Assembly (NCBI GenBank): GCA_022822265.1
Contig: JAJECA010000045.1
Span: 1-64,000, forward strand
Length of the DNA stretch: 64,000 nt
DNA from: Acidimicrobiia bacterium
GTDB lineage: Bacteria; Actinomycetota; Acidimicrobiia; Acidimicrobiales; Bin134
Reading direction: 5' to 3'
Shown here: positions 8,212 through 17,108 of the stretch, piece by piece
How positions within the stretch are numbered: the stretch's first letter is position 1
Layout of the letters: every line of letters begins with the position of its first letter
Program-made: the position numbers and the translations under genes
The notes under the pieces: generated by a model
What the model saw: the letters and a program-made list of their open reading frames with translations, nothing else
What the model was told of the DNA's origin: nothing
Database searches by the model: none

Positions 8212-11200
8212 CTAGGGAGCGCCCTCGAACAGCGTCCCCGAACCCTGAGTTGAGCGAGTGGAACGACTCCGTCGCACTTCGCTTGCCAATGCGCTCCCGC
8301 CTGCTCGCTGGCCCTCACGGTCCTCTACAGCCGCGCGAGCAGCGTTCAGCTCCAACAGCCTGCCTAGTACTTCGACGCGCACGTTGTCAGGCCAGCGGAA
8401 GCGGTAGGGCTTCTTCCTGGTGCCCCATGTATCCTCGTCTATCTCGTAGTCGAGAAAGAACCCGCACTCGACAGAGATATCACCCCACCCATAGGCGTCG
8501 AGCACCGCCCGATCCATTTCAGCATGCAATTCGCGGAGCTCGGTAATCCGCGAGTCTCCCTCGTCGGGGTTGTTTAGACGGTTGTATGTTGTCGTCATTC
8601 CCTCATCGTTATCGATCATCAAATCGGCCCGGAACCGGTAATACGACTCTCCGGCAGCTTCCAAACTCGGCAGCGACTCCCAGCCCACGGGGAATGGAAA
8701 CGTCTCAAAGCAATCCGAAGGTGTGTAACGGAGATCGTCCTTCATCGAGGAACCAAAGAAGTGCGCCCATTCCTCATGCAGTCGCGACTGCATTGCGCAG
8801 AAAGCAGCAAATGTGTTTAGGGGATAGACAACAAGAGCGTGAGAGTAGACCATGTCGGCTGGGAGAAAAGCCAATTGCAACCAGTGGCTCACACTTGAAT
8901 TGGCTAGAACCCGATCAAGGCCCTCCGTTGCGGCATGAAGAGCGTGCGCCTGGTGGTACAGTTGCCACCAGACTGCTGCTCGCCTGCCATGGCTGGACTT
9001 GCTTTTGTGCGAGGAGTCCAGCCGCTCCGGCTTCACCTTCTCATTTACAATTTTGAGGAGGTCTGGCCAATCCGATGCAACTTCACCAAGATAGTCGGCT
9101 GGAACAATCCCAGACTTCAGATAGCTGTCGCGTGCTTCATCAGACGCGTCCCGCCATGTAGGGCTCAGCTCTTCTCGTGTCAACGGAAAGGAGCGGAAGT
9201 TGATCACATAGCGGTGATGGCGGTGGCTGGGGTCGCTGTTGAGTTCCTCGCCTCCGATGTACGGAAAAATTACTTCTTCGTTTCGACGGTCCTGGCTAAT
9301 GAGTTCGCGCATTCGGCTAACCGGGGATGCAACACCTTTTTTGTCGGTGTCATCAAACGTGAACCCCATACCAAGGACAATGCTGCCCTGGAAACTCTTA
9401 CCCGCGTTGGATCTCAGGACTGCTGGATCGTCGTGTCCCCCCTCATAGAAGAGGAATGCGGTGATCTTGTCACACACTCTTCCGTCGAGGGTCTTGGTTT
9501 CAGGGTACGAGCCCTTCGCGATGTGGACGACGCTGACGACCACAGCGGCTACGCCAGGCCATCTAACCCGCTTGGTGGCGTGGTAGATGTTGCCCCCGTT
9601 GTTGCAGATGTAGCGCAGTCCACTCGCGCGCGTGTCGCCCTGTGAAATGGTGTTAGTGGCGATCAGCCCTAGCGTTCCTTCGCTACGTATCAGGTCGTAC
9701 GAGCGCCGGAAAAAGTGGGCCACAACGTCGCACTTGCCCTTGGTTCCAGGGTGGACCACCCGCAGCCAATCGGTATACCCTGATGGGTTGGCAGCAACGA
9801 CGCTGACATGTCCTCCAAAGGGCGGGTTGCCGACAATTGCGTCGTACCCAGGGTTAGCGCGGTCGAATACTTCGGGAAACTCGATTGGCCAGTGGAATGG
9901 CGCCAATGGGGGATCGGCCTCGCGCAAGTTGTGGATGCGTTGCCTATGGGCCTTGGCATCGCCGTTGAACACTTCTGCTGCTAACGCTTTACGCCTGGCT
10001 TCACGGGACTTATCGTCGGCGCATTCGAAGAACGCAGAGACGGCAAGGTCGCCGAGGAATCTGAGAGCCGCGGTTTCGGCGTCGGCGGCGTCGCACAGCT
10101 CGCGTAATTCGGCGTCGCCTACAACTTCATCCGCATCGCGGACGAGCTGTCGCAGTTCTGCTGCCTCGTTGAGGTGCTCTTGACCTTTGAGAGATTCGAA
10201 GCCTGCTGCGAATTCGGGGGCGTCGCCCTTCCAGTGGAATGCTCCCAGTTGCGGGATCGACAATCCGATTAGGGAGTCGCCGTGGCGCAGGGCGTGGTCC
10301 AAGAAAGTGAGGGGGTGTTCTTTGGCGAGGGTAGTGAGCCACAATGAGAGTTTGGCGAGGTCGACTGCTTTGGGATTGCGGTCCACGCCGTAGAGGCATC
10401 GCTGGGCGATCAGCCGCCGGGCAAAGATGGTTTCGTCCTCGTCTGTGGGTAAGTCCAGTGCGGTGTCGTGGGCATGCCAAGCTTCGATGAGCGCGTCGGC
10501 GAGTTGGCGACAGGCCTCGACTAGGAAAGCGCCTGATCCCATGGCCGGGTCACATACCTTGAGGTCAAGTATCTGCTCGGGCCGCAGCGGCCCGTCTGCT
10601 TCTTGTTGAAGTCGAGCCATGATCGGTTCGAGAGCGGTACGGACTATGGGCTCAGTGAGCTCGCGGGGGGTGTAGTGGGAGCCGGACCGACGGCGTTCCT
10701 CGCTGGGTTGAAGCACCATTGCCCCTGCGGGTACTAGGTCGGGGGTGGCGTTGATGTCGATCACCGGCTCCAGCGCGGCGTGCATTGCCTCGACGCTGCC
10801 GTCGGCATCGACGGCTCGCACGTCTTTGCCGTTGTTGGGAGTGAGTTTCCGGTCGGTGCGGTCCCGCAGCCACTTGGCGCGCTGGCCTGGCGATTCTTGG
10901 AGCAGCTCCTCGATATTGATGGTGGCGGGGGCGCCGTGTCTTTTGGCGGCTTTGATGGCGACGCTGGGGCCGGTGGCCGTCTCAAGGTGGAAGCCCATCA
11001 TGGTCTCGTAGACCGAGCCGATGTGCTCGACGTCTAACGCTCGGTAGGAGATTCGCTCGGCGTCGAGCACGATGAGCTTTTCAAGCACCCGGTGGACGGT
11101 GCCGTCGGACACGAGCGGCGGGGTTATGCGCTGATGAGTCCAGCTTTCTGCCATGTCCGGCTGGCGGCCTTCGAGGAAAAAGTAGCGGTCTGGGTTGAAC

Positions 11201-12363
11201 AGGTCGCCGTGGCGGGGAGCGAGGCCGATGTTGGGGCCGTGGGCTCCGTCATGGACCATGCGCCACAGAGCGAGTAGTTGAGCGTAGGCACCGTATCTCT
11301 GATCCATGGTGTCGGGGTGCGTGGCGGCGTCCGCTCGCAGCCGCTCGTAAAGTCCGGTGACTGAGTAGGCGCTGAGGAACACTTCGTCTTGGGGCAGCAT
11401 GTCGCGTTCTTCGGTGTAGAGGAGGAATACGAGACGCAGCACCACGGTGAGTAGACCCCGGTAGACCTCGTCGGGATCATCGTGGAGTTGCCGGTCGAGG
11501 AGCTCGCCCTGTGATGCGTCGTGGGCAGCTTGGAAGCCCCGCAGCAGCTCGTAGAGGGCGTGGAGGACTTGCTCCGCGAGGCGTTCGCTGACCTCGCTTT
11601 GGAACTTGCGGCTGTCCCGCAATAAGGCAGCGAGACGCTTTTCCGCAGGGGCTGCCAGCAGCCGTGTCTGCCCGAGCAGCTCTCTCATCGCCGCGCAGAT
11701 CGGCCGCCCTGCCGTCTGGCGCATGTCTACGATCTGGAAGTCCAACCAGCCTGAGCTTTCCCCGGCGGGGGCGGAGACCAGTCTCAATGACTCTCCGTTG
11801 AACAGGAGTCCGGCCGGCGCGCCGGTGTGCCGAAGGAGCCGTTCCATGCGGGCGTGCGCAGACAGGTGCGAGCCGTGCGCAGGGGCTCGGTCGAAGCTGT
11901 CGCCGGTGTCGGTTACGGTGACAAGCAGCTGCCACGGCGAGAGCTGGCTGTCGCCGTCACCGTTCGACGCCGCGGTGGGAGGTTGGACGGAGATGGGGTC
12001 TGCTCGCACGGCATAGTCGGGTCCGAACACGTTGTCCGAGTCGGGAAGCTGGGTAGTGAGTTCTTCGGGAATGGGCGCCTCTGCGGTGCCGGCGTAGCCC
12101 TTTTTTGAAAACCCCCAGCCAAGCACCTGGCTTGCGAATGAGCAGAAGTCTTCCTTTGCCGCCTCGCGGTCTTGACGGGATCCATCGGTCGGGGGCTGGC
12201 GGCTTTCTACCCATTGCTCTAGGAGCTTTTGGCCGGCGACGTCACGTCGGTTCAATATGACTCCAGCACGTGTTAGGGCTGGGGCTGATACGACCAGGCC
12301 TGTAGGCCTGACGAACCCGATCCATTCGAGGTGGTCGGCGACTTTGGGATCGATTTTGGCCAT
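8212..12363 (-). CDS. drmMI: class 1 DISARM adenine methyltransferase DrmMI
   Basis: About 1,383 residues from the ATG at 12363, which overlaps the drmD stop as TGATG; a start 18 bases earlier is possible. SAM-binding motif I reads KVCDPAMGSGAFLVEACRQL and the catalytic motif IV is GNPPFGGH (N/D-P-P-Y/F), so it is an N6-adenine methylase of the BREX-PglX/Eco57I-like type. N- and C-terminal regions probably recognise DNA. In class 1 DISARM this adenine methylase replaces the cytosine methylase DrmMII of class 2. It marks host DNA so that the DrmA/DrmB/DrmD machinery restricts unmarked phage DNA. Both catalytic motifs look intact, so self-modification should be functional. Confidence 0.92.
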   Translation of the reverse strand: MAKIDPKVADHLEWIGFVRPTGLVVSAPALTRAGVILNRRDVAGQKLLEQWVESRQPPTDGSRQDREAAKEDFCSFASQVLGWGFSKKGYAGTAEAPIPEELTTQLPDSDNVFGPDYAVRADPISVQPPTAASNGDGDSQLSPWQLLVTVTDTGDSFDRAPAHGSHLSAHARMERLLRHTGAPAGLLFNGESLRLVSAPAGESSGWLDFQIVDMRQTAGRPICAAMRELLGQTRLLAAPAEKRLAALLRDSRKFQSEVSERLAEQVLHALYELLRGFQAAHDASQGELLDRQLHDDPDEVYRGLLTVVLRLVFLLYTEERDMLPQDEVFLSAYSVTGLYERLRADAATHPDTMDQRYGAYAQLLALWRMVHDGAHGPNIGLAPRHGDLFNPDRYFFLEGRQPDMAESWTHQRITPPLVSDGTVHRVLEKLIVLDAERISYRALDVEHIGSVYETMMGFHLETATGPSVAIKAAKRHGAPATINIEELLQESPGQRAKWLRDRTDRKLTPNNGKDVRAVDADGSVEAMHAALEPVIDINATPDLVPAGAMVLQPSEERRRSGSHYTPRELTEPIVRTALEPIMARLQQEADGPLRPEQILDLKVCDPAMGSGAFLVEACRQLADALIEAWHAHDTALDLPTDEDETIFARRLIAQRCLYGVDRNPKAVDLAKLSLWLTTLAKEHPLTFLDHALRHGDSLIGLSIPQLGAFHWKGDAPEFAAGFESLKGQEHLNEAAELRQLVRDADEVVGDAELRELCDAADAETAALRFLGDLAVSAFFECADDKSREARRKALAAEVFNGDAKAHRQRIHNLREADPPLAPFHWPIEFPEVFDRANPGYDAIVGNPPFGGHVSVVAANPSGYTDWLRVVHPGTKGKCDVVAHFFRRSYDLIRSEGTLGLIATNTISQGDTRASGLRYICNNGGNIYHATKRVRWPGVAAVVVSVVHIAKGSYPETKTLDGRVCDKITAFLFYEGGHDDPAVLRSNAGKSFQGSIVLGMGFTFDDTDKKGVASPVSRMRELISQDRRNEEVIFPYIGGEELNSDPSHRHHRYVINFRSFPLTREELSPTWRDASDEARDSYLKSGIVPADYLGEVASDWPDLLKIVNEKVKPERLDSSHKSKSSHGRRAAVWWQLYHQAHALHAATEGLDRVLANSSVSHWLQLAFLPADMVYSHALVVYPLNTFAAFCAMQSRLHEEWAHFFGSSMKDDLRYTPSDCFETFPFPVGWESLPSLEAAGESYYRFRADLMIDNDEGMTTTYNRLNNPDEGDSRITELRELHAEMDRAVLDAYGWGDISVECGFFLDYEIDEDTWGTRKKPYRFRWPDNVRVEVLGRLLELNAARAAVEDREGQRAGGSALASEVRRSRSTRSTQGSGTLFEGAP

Positions 12364-15300
12364 CAGTTCGTCTCCGGCCACAGATACACCAGGCCCACGG
12401 GCTCCACTCGCCGCACCTTAACTTCGTAGAACTCGCGAACTCGCTGTGGTTCAAGTTGAAGGTCTTCATCGAACTGGCCTAGGCGTTGCTCCCAGTGGCG
12501 CATGTTGGCTTGGAGTTGCTCCGTGTCGAGCCGGAGTTGGCGGGCGTCGTCGTTGTCGAATTCGACAATGAGCTGGGTGTAGTCGCTTTTATGGCGGGTG
12601 AGTTCGGCCCTTACCCGGTCGCGGTGTTCGGTCAGCGTGGCACGTAGGTCTCTTTCTTCGCGTTCGCCGCGCTGTCGGAGCTGTTCTTCAGCGGTTTGGG
12701 CGTGGGCGGCGGCGCGGGGCTCTAGCTGTGGTTTGAGCTCTTCTATGTCTTGGGCCGCGGCGTCGAGCAGCCTTTTCTGGATTGTCTCGTTGGGAACACT
12801 TGCCTTGTCGAGGGAGGCGTCCAGCAGATCCAGGGTGCGTGTTTCTGCGTCTTTGGCGTACGCCTCGAGCGGGGCCGGGCGGGATTCCGGGTCCCGCCAG
12901 CGGGCCGCTACCGGGATGATCTCCTCGTGGAGGCGCTCCGCGCCTCGCCCGTACAGCGAAAGGCGTCCCAGAAGCACTACTCGTGGCACGGAGTCCTCCG
13001 TCTGCGCAAGGCATGCTCGCGACAGGTCGTGGTAGATGAATCCCTGAGCTTTGAATCGGGCCAGCAGGCGCTGCACGACGCGCTGCTCAAGATGCAGGTG
13101 CACGGTTTGGTCGTCGAGGCGGCCGGTGTCGATGAACACGACGGGTCGGATCGGAGCGTCTCGCCGCCATTCGGGGATGGTCTGGTTGATGCGTCTGGGT
13201 TCTCTCAGCGAGTCCATTGTCGAGGTCCAGCTGGCGTCGGTTACCGAGCGCCGCTCGAGAGCAGGGAATTCCCATACTTTGTGTCCGTTATCGACGCTCT
13301 CTGTCATCGGCGGTGCGCCCATCAGATCCAGGGAGCAGTCGATGGCTTGGCGAAACGGGTTGGGGTCGAAGCCCGCCCAGCGCCGGGACCGGTCCAGCAA
13401 TTCCTGACATTGCTCTATCTGGGCGGTTAGCTGCTCGGTACGCTCGCGTGCGTCCTCTAGCTCCTCCTGGGCGGCAAGCTGGGCTGGGTCGGCGAGCGTT
13501 TCAGATGAGATGGAGTCCAAGAGTCTGTCGGCGTCGTGGTGGCGTATGCCTTGTTTGAGCATGCTGCGTTCCACCGAATCGTCTATGACCTTGGCGAGGC
13601 TGCCAAGCTCGCGTTTGATGGTCTCGGTCTTGTTCACAAGCACTTCCAGCACCCTGTCCTCGACGCGTTGGGGCAGCACGAAGTAGTGGCAGTTGACGGT
13701 GTCGGCCGGCTGGAGCTTGCGATCGATGCGACCGTTGCGCTGCTCGATGCGCCCCGGATTCCATGGCAGATCGAAATGGAAGAGGTCTGAGCACCGGGCC
13801 TGCAAGTTCAAGCCTTCTCTGGCAGCGTCGGTGGCGATTAGGATGCGGAGAGGCTCAGTTTCTGGGTCGGCGTTGAAGCGGCGTTGGATGTCGCGGCGGC
13901 GTTCCCGGCTGGTTAGCCCGTCGATGATCTCAATGCGCTCATCGGCCCGGTCGGTTCCTTCGATGGCGTGCTCGAGGGTCGTCTTGAGGTAGCGCTTGGT
14001 GCCTTCGCGATTCTCGGTGAAGATCAGCACTCGCCGTTCGGTCCACTGAGGTGGCGGGCCCTCGCAAGCCCGCCCGTATTGGGGCATATCGGGGCATTGG
14101 TGCTCACGAATCCAGTCGACCAGCCGGAGCGTCTTCGAGTCGGGCAGGTGCCGGTTCGCATCGGCGATCTCTTGCATCTCGTCGAGAAGGCGCTGCTCGG
14201 CCTGCCACGCTTGGGCTTCGGGGTCGGTGGTGGGCTGCGAAGCCGCGTCGAGTGAGTCGATGTGGGCTTCCTCTTCGGCATCGGCTTCCTCGCTGGCCCA
14301 TGTTCCGCGCTCGTCGTCGCTGTCAGGCGCAAACAAGAATCCCTCGGCCAGATCAGCGTCGGCATCGGGAACCGGCTCATCGTCGACCATCTCGTCAGGG
14401 TCCGATTGGGTGTGAGCTAGGTCCCAGTGTCGCCGTACGGTACGGCGATGGACTGCGAGGCTGCGAGCGAACGCCTCTATCGACGACAGCAGCCGTTGCT
14501 GTAACCCCACAGTCAGCAAGGCTGCCGCGTAGCGCACTCTCGACGGCTCCGCAGCGTATCTGTGCTCACGGGCGGTCCGATACTGCTCCAACAACCGCGA
14601 CAGGACCAGTTCTGCAGCATCTTCGGGCAGGCCCGTGATTTCGACCCGCTCCACGTTGCGCTGGGGGAACCCGCCCTGGATCGCCCGCAGGTCTTCCTTG
14701 AGGCGGCGAACCATCACCGGCTCGAGGTCGGCTTTGGCCCGCACCTTGACGCCTCGGGTGAAACGGTATGGGTCGAGCAGCTCAAGCAGGGTCGAGAAGC
14801 TGTTGGAGTGGCCGTTGTGTGGCGTCGCCGATAGGAAAAGGCGGTGTTCGAAACGATGCGCGAGATCGCGCACCGCCCGGGTGAACTTGGTCTCGATGCC
14901 ATAGCGCCCTCCAGATGAGGGTGCCGCGTGGTGCGCCTCGTCCAATATCAGCAAACTGCCGACGCGGGCCTCACCTAGCCATTCACGCATCGGGTCCGAA
15001 TATGCGGGGTCGATCAGCAGGTTGTGGGACACCAAGAAGCGGCTGTGTGTGCGCCATGGATTCACGCCGAAGCCTCGCTCGCGGCGCACCTTCGACACAT
15101 ACGATCGGTCGAGGATCTCGAACACCAGCCCAAAACGGTCTTCGAGTTCGCCGCGCCACTGCTCCAACATCGAGGGTGGAGCGGCTACGACGATGCTCTT
15201 GGCCTTGCGACGCAACAGCAGCTCTCTAGCGATCAGCCCAGCCTCGATCGTCTTGCCCAAACCAGTGTCGTCCGCGATCAAGAGATTCACTCTTGGCAGG

Positions 15301-15695
15301 CGCAGCGCTTTGCGCAGCGGCTCCATTTGGTAGGCGTCGATGGTGATCCCCGCTCGAAATGGCGCTTGGAACAGCCTCGGATCGGTGGCTGTGGTGCAGT
15401 TCCAGCGCAGAGTGTGAAAGAACGCCGCGAAACGCTCCGGTGAGTCCAAACCCTTCGACGCCAATCCCTCCCAGCCCTCATCCGCGAGGATCCACCGATC
15501 TGGCTCATAGTCCCAAAGCACCTGCAAAGGCTGGCCCTGGTTGTCGTCGTCCACGCACGCCAGCGCCACAACTGCAGACTCACCCGGTCCGCCTTGCGAC
15601 ACCTCCTCGACGATCCAACGCCTAGACCGCACCTGCACCAGCTCGCCCACCTCAGGCAGCCCCTCCGGCAGCGTCGACGGCGCGACAGAACTCAA
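12363..15695 (-). CDS. drmD: DISARM SNF2-like helicase DrmD
   Basis: A 1,110-residue Swi2/Snf2 ATPase. Walker A is ADDTGLGKTIEAGLIAREL, the DEAH box is LLILDEAHHAAPSSG, and SATPHNGHSNSFSTLLELLD follows. The C-terminal RecA domain has LIATDAAREGLNLQ and PWNPGRIEQRNGRIDR (motifs V-VI). The last 350 residues are rich in Glu/Arg/Leu and likely coiled coil. DrmD is specific to class 1 DISARM and is normally encoded first, as here. The assigned start is a TTG at 15695; the Shine-Dalgarno is weak, so the exact start is uncertain. It stops within the start codon of drmMI. All motor motifs are intact. Confidence 0.9.
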   Translation of the reverse strand: MSSVAPSTLPEGLPEVGELVQVRSRRWIVEEVSQGGPGESAVVALACVDDDNQGQPLQVLWDYEPDRWILADEGWEGLASKGLDSPERFAAFFHTLRWNCTTATDPRLFQAPFRAGITIDAYQMEPLRKALRLPRVNLLIADDTGLGKTIEAGLIARELLLRRKAKSIVVAAPPSMLEQWRGELEDRFGLVFEILDRSYVSKVRRERGFGVNPWRTHSRFLVSHNLLIDPAYSDPMREWLGEARVGSLLILDEAHHAAPSSGGRYGIETKFTRAVRDLAHRFEHRLFLSATPHNGHSNSFSTLLELLDPYRFTRGVKVRAKADLEPVMVRRLKEDLRAIQGGFPQRNVERVEITGLPEDAAELVLSRLLEQYRTAREHRYAAEPSRVRYAAALLTVGLQQRLLSSIEAFARSLAVHRRTVRRHWDLAHTQSDPDEMVDDEPVPDADADLAEGFLFAPDSDDERGTWASEEADAEEEAHIDSLDAASQPTTDPEAQAWQAEQRLLDEMQEIADANRHLPDSKTLRLVDWIREHQCPDMPQYGRACEGPPPQWTERRVLIFTENREGTKRYLKTTLEHAIEGTDRADERIEIIDGLTSRERRRDIQRRFNADPETEPLRILIATDAAREGLNLQARCSDLFHFDLPWNPGRIEQRNGRIDRKLQPADTVNCHYFVLPQRVEDRVLEVLVNKTETIKRELGSLAKVIDDSVERSMLKQGIRHHDADRLLDSISSETLADPAQLAAQEELEDARERTEQLTAQIEQCQELLDRSRRWAGFDPNPFRQAIDCSLDLMGAPPMTESVDNGHKVWEFPALERRSVTDASWTSTMDSLREPRRINQTIPEWRRDAPIRPVVFIDTGRLDDQTVHLHLEQRVVQRLLARFKAQGFIYHDLSRACLAQTEDSVPRVVLLGRLSLYGRGAERLHEEIIPVAARWRDPESRPAPLEAYAKDAETRTLDLLDASLDKASVPNETIQKRLLDAAAQDIEELKPQLEPRAAAHAQTAEEQLRQRGEREERDLRATLTEHRDRVRAELTRHKSDYTQLIVEFDNDDARQLRLDTEQLQANMRHWEQRLGQFDEDLQLEPQRVREFYEVKVRRVEPVGLVYLWPETN

Positions 15696-15996
15696 CTGAC
15701 TAACGCCCCCCAGCCGGACTCGAGTGCAATCTCGGTAGAAATACTGCTACTGGTGCCTTGACCCCAAAAGTCCCTGCTGCAGCAGCACCGCACCCACGGG
15801 AGACTACAAGCGACCCTCCGAGCGCCCAAACCACTCCGGCCGCGGTCGGGAGACCCTCCCTGTCGCCATGGCGGGATGACTGGGGCCTGTTGACAAATTC
15901 TGACAAGGGGACAGGAAGAGCAATATGGCGGGCACCGTGACGGCATAAGCCGGTTTACAGTTCGTTGACGACTTCTGGCAGGTCGTTTTCGCGGAC
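15696..15996. other. non-coding region upstream of drmD
   Basis: About 300 bases with no convincing gene. It must hold the promoter and leader of the DISARM operon, transcribed leftwards, but I cannot pick out a good -35/-10 pair. A TTGACA-like string occurs near 15890 on the plus strand and does not lead to a recognisable gene. Confidence 0.4.
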
Positions 15997-16149
15997 ATGA
16001 AGGAGAGCGGCCCTGAGGCTGGGCGTCAGGCGTTCGCAGAAGAGGGCGATCCTGAGTTTGAAGTGATCGCGAAGTACGAAACTGAGCCGGTGCCTAGGCT
16101 TACTTGGATCGGCTATTGGCAGTCGCTAGAAACGGTCCTCTCTGCTTGA
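15997..16149 (+). CDS. possible small protein or gene remnant
   Basis: From an ATG at 15997 a 50-residue frame runs to a TGA at 16149, starting MKESGPEAGRQAFAEEGDPE and ending WIGYWQSLETVLSA. The same frame is open for about 15 residues upstream (FVDDFWQVVFAD) with no start codon, back to a TAA. Composition looks protein-like (acidic, aromatic-containing, no stops). The absence of a start at the natural N-terminus suggests a decayed gene rather than a complete one. No family recognised. Confidence 0.25.
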   Translation: MKESGPEAGRQAFAEEGDPEFEVIAKYETEPVPRLTWIGYWQSLETVLSA

Positions 16150-16167
16150 ACAACGACGAGCGAGCGA

Positions 16168-16422
16168 TTATGTCCTGTTCAGGCATTTTGGGCTACTCCT
16201 GTTGGCAGCGATAAGCGTCTTTTCCCTGTCGAGCGCCTTGGCTTTGGTCGAATACCAGCTATCGGGAAATGTGTCTGGAGGGCCTTCCTCGCGGAACGCT
16301 TGCCTCACGGCGGCATTGTCGCCGTTGCGGTGCTCTTCGACGCGCTCGTCCAGCGTTCTGTTTGTGTGCCCGAAGTAGAACCTGCCTGACGGCGACCACA
16401 CGAGTTTGTACACAATGAACAT
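16168..16422 (-). CDS. GIY-YIG domain protein (small)
   Basis: An 84-residue protein. Its N-terminus, MFIVYKLVWSPSGRFYFGHT, matches the GIY-YIG nuclease start: (V)YK-L, then (G)-x-F-Y-(I/F)-G-x-T. It continues with DERVEEHRNGDN, matching the R...H helix of that fold. A downstream Glu (in DREKTLIAANRSSP, the place of the metal-binding Glu) and a terminal Asn-like residue are also present. GIY-YIG domains occur in homing endonucleases, UvrC and many stand-alone small nucleases such as UPF0213. Here the motif is Y-K-L...Y-F-G, so the second half is degenerate and activity is uncertain. A GAAGGG ribosome-binding site lies about six bases before the ATG. It sits alone between DISARM and CBASS. Confidence 0.6.
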   Translation of the reverse strand: MFIVYKLVWSPSGRFYFGHTNRTLDERVEEHRNGDNAAVRQAFREEGPPDTFPDSWYSTKAKALDREKTLIAANRSSPKCLNRT

Positions 16423-16799
16423 GCTGGCCCTTCGATCCGGTTGATGGCACGGACAGGCCAGTGTATCGGTCAGTGACAGAAAACAGGCGCGCCATCAGCC
16501 TGTTCTAAGAGCCTTGATCTGGCCTTCGGGTGCGGGAGTATTCCTTTCGGCAGGCAAATGTGTGTCAAGCTCCCGCACTCGGAGGTCTGCCCCCTGCGAT
16601 CTCCGGCGTGCTTTATGGTTGGCAGTGAAATATGTGTGGTGAAGTGGCCTATTGATGCAATTGCCCACTCTGACCTGCGGAAGGGAAAGCTGAACGTGCT
16701 GGTAGGCAGGCAGTCGGCGCTGAATTGAGTGGCCCCCTGCCATAAGAGGCCTTCGCTAGCGTTGTATGTGGCTGAAATCAGTCAATAAGGAGGCAGAAT
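16423..16799. other. intergenic, no gene seen
   Basis: About 375 bases between the divergent GIY-YIG gene and the 93-residue gene. Minus-strand frames here have unnatural composition. The region must carry both promoters, but I see no clear boxes or repeats. Confidence 0.35.
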
Positions 16800-17081
16800 A
16801 TGTCGGACGGTTGGCTTGAGATAGAAGTCATCTACCCGGACCCCGTGTATCCCGGTGATGAGGTCTACGCCACAGACAGCGACGGGGTGGAGAGATGGCT
16901 GAGTGTTTTCAATGTTGAGGACACCGCTACATTCGGGCTAGGACCGCATACGCTCATCATCGCTACAGATCGAAATAACGGCATTCTCTATGGATCGGCG
17001 CGCAGCAGACAGTTCATTGAGCATGTGGAGCAGACAGAGCACGCGTTCCACTCATTGCGGATAAGGCGAAGAGTTGACTGA
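16800..17081 (+). CDS. hypothetical protein, 93 residues
   Basis: Not a family I recognise. It is preceded by a near-perfect ribosome-binding site (AAGGAGG, six bases before the ATG), which makes it a credible gene. The sequence is acidic at the N-terminus (DGWLEIEVIYPDPVYPGDEV) and basic at the end (RIRRRVD), predicted beta-rich and soluble, with no signal peptide or cysteine. It converges with the CBASS operon: its stop lies only about 27 bases from the end of the E2-E1 gene on the opposite strand. Its position inside the defence island makes a defence or regulatory role possible, but nothing in the sequence demonstrates one. Confidence 0.6.
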   Translation: MSDGWLEIEVIYPDPVYPGDEVYATDSDGVERWLSVFNVEDTATFGLGPHTLIIATDRNNGILYGSARSRQFIEHVEQTEHAFHSLRIRRRVD

Positions 17082-17108
17082 CGGCAAGATCGAATCTGTC
17101 AACACAGC

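Noticed and set aside
15692-15946. Minus-strand frames upstream of drmD
   Set aside because: No Shine-Dalgarno, unnatural composition, and mutually overlapping alternatives in several frames; treated as leader DNA.
16495-16743. 82-codon minus-strand frame
   Set aside because: His/Arg/Gln-rich with no motif and no convincing start; likely chance.
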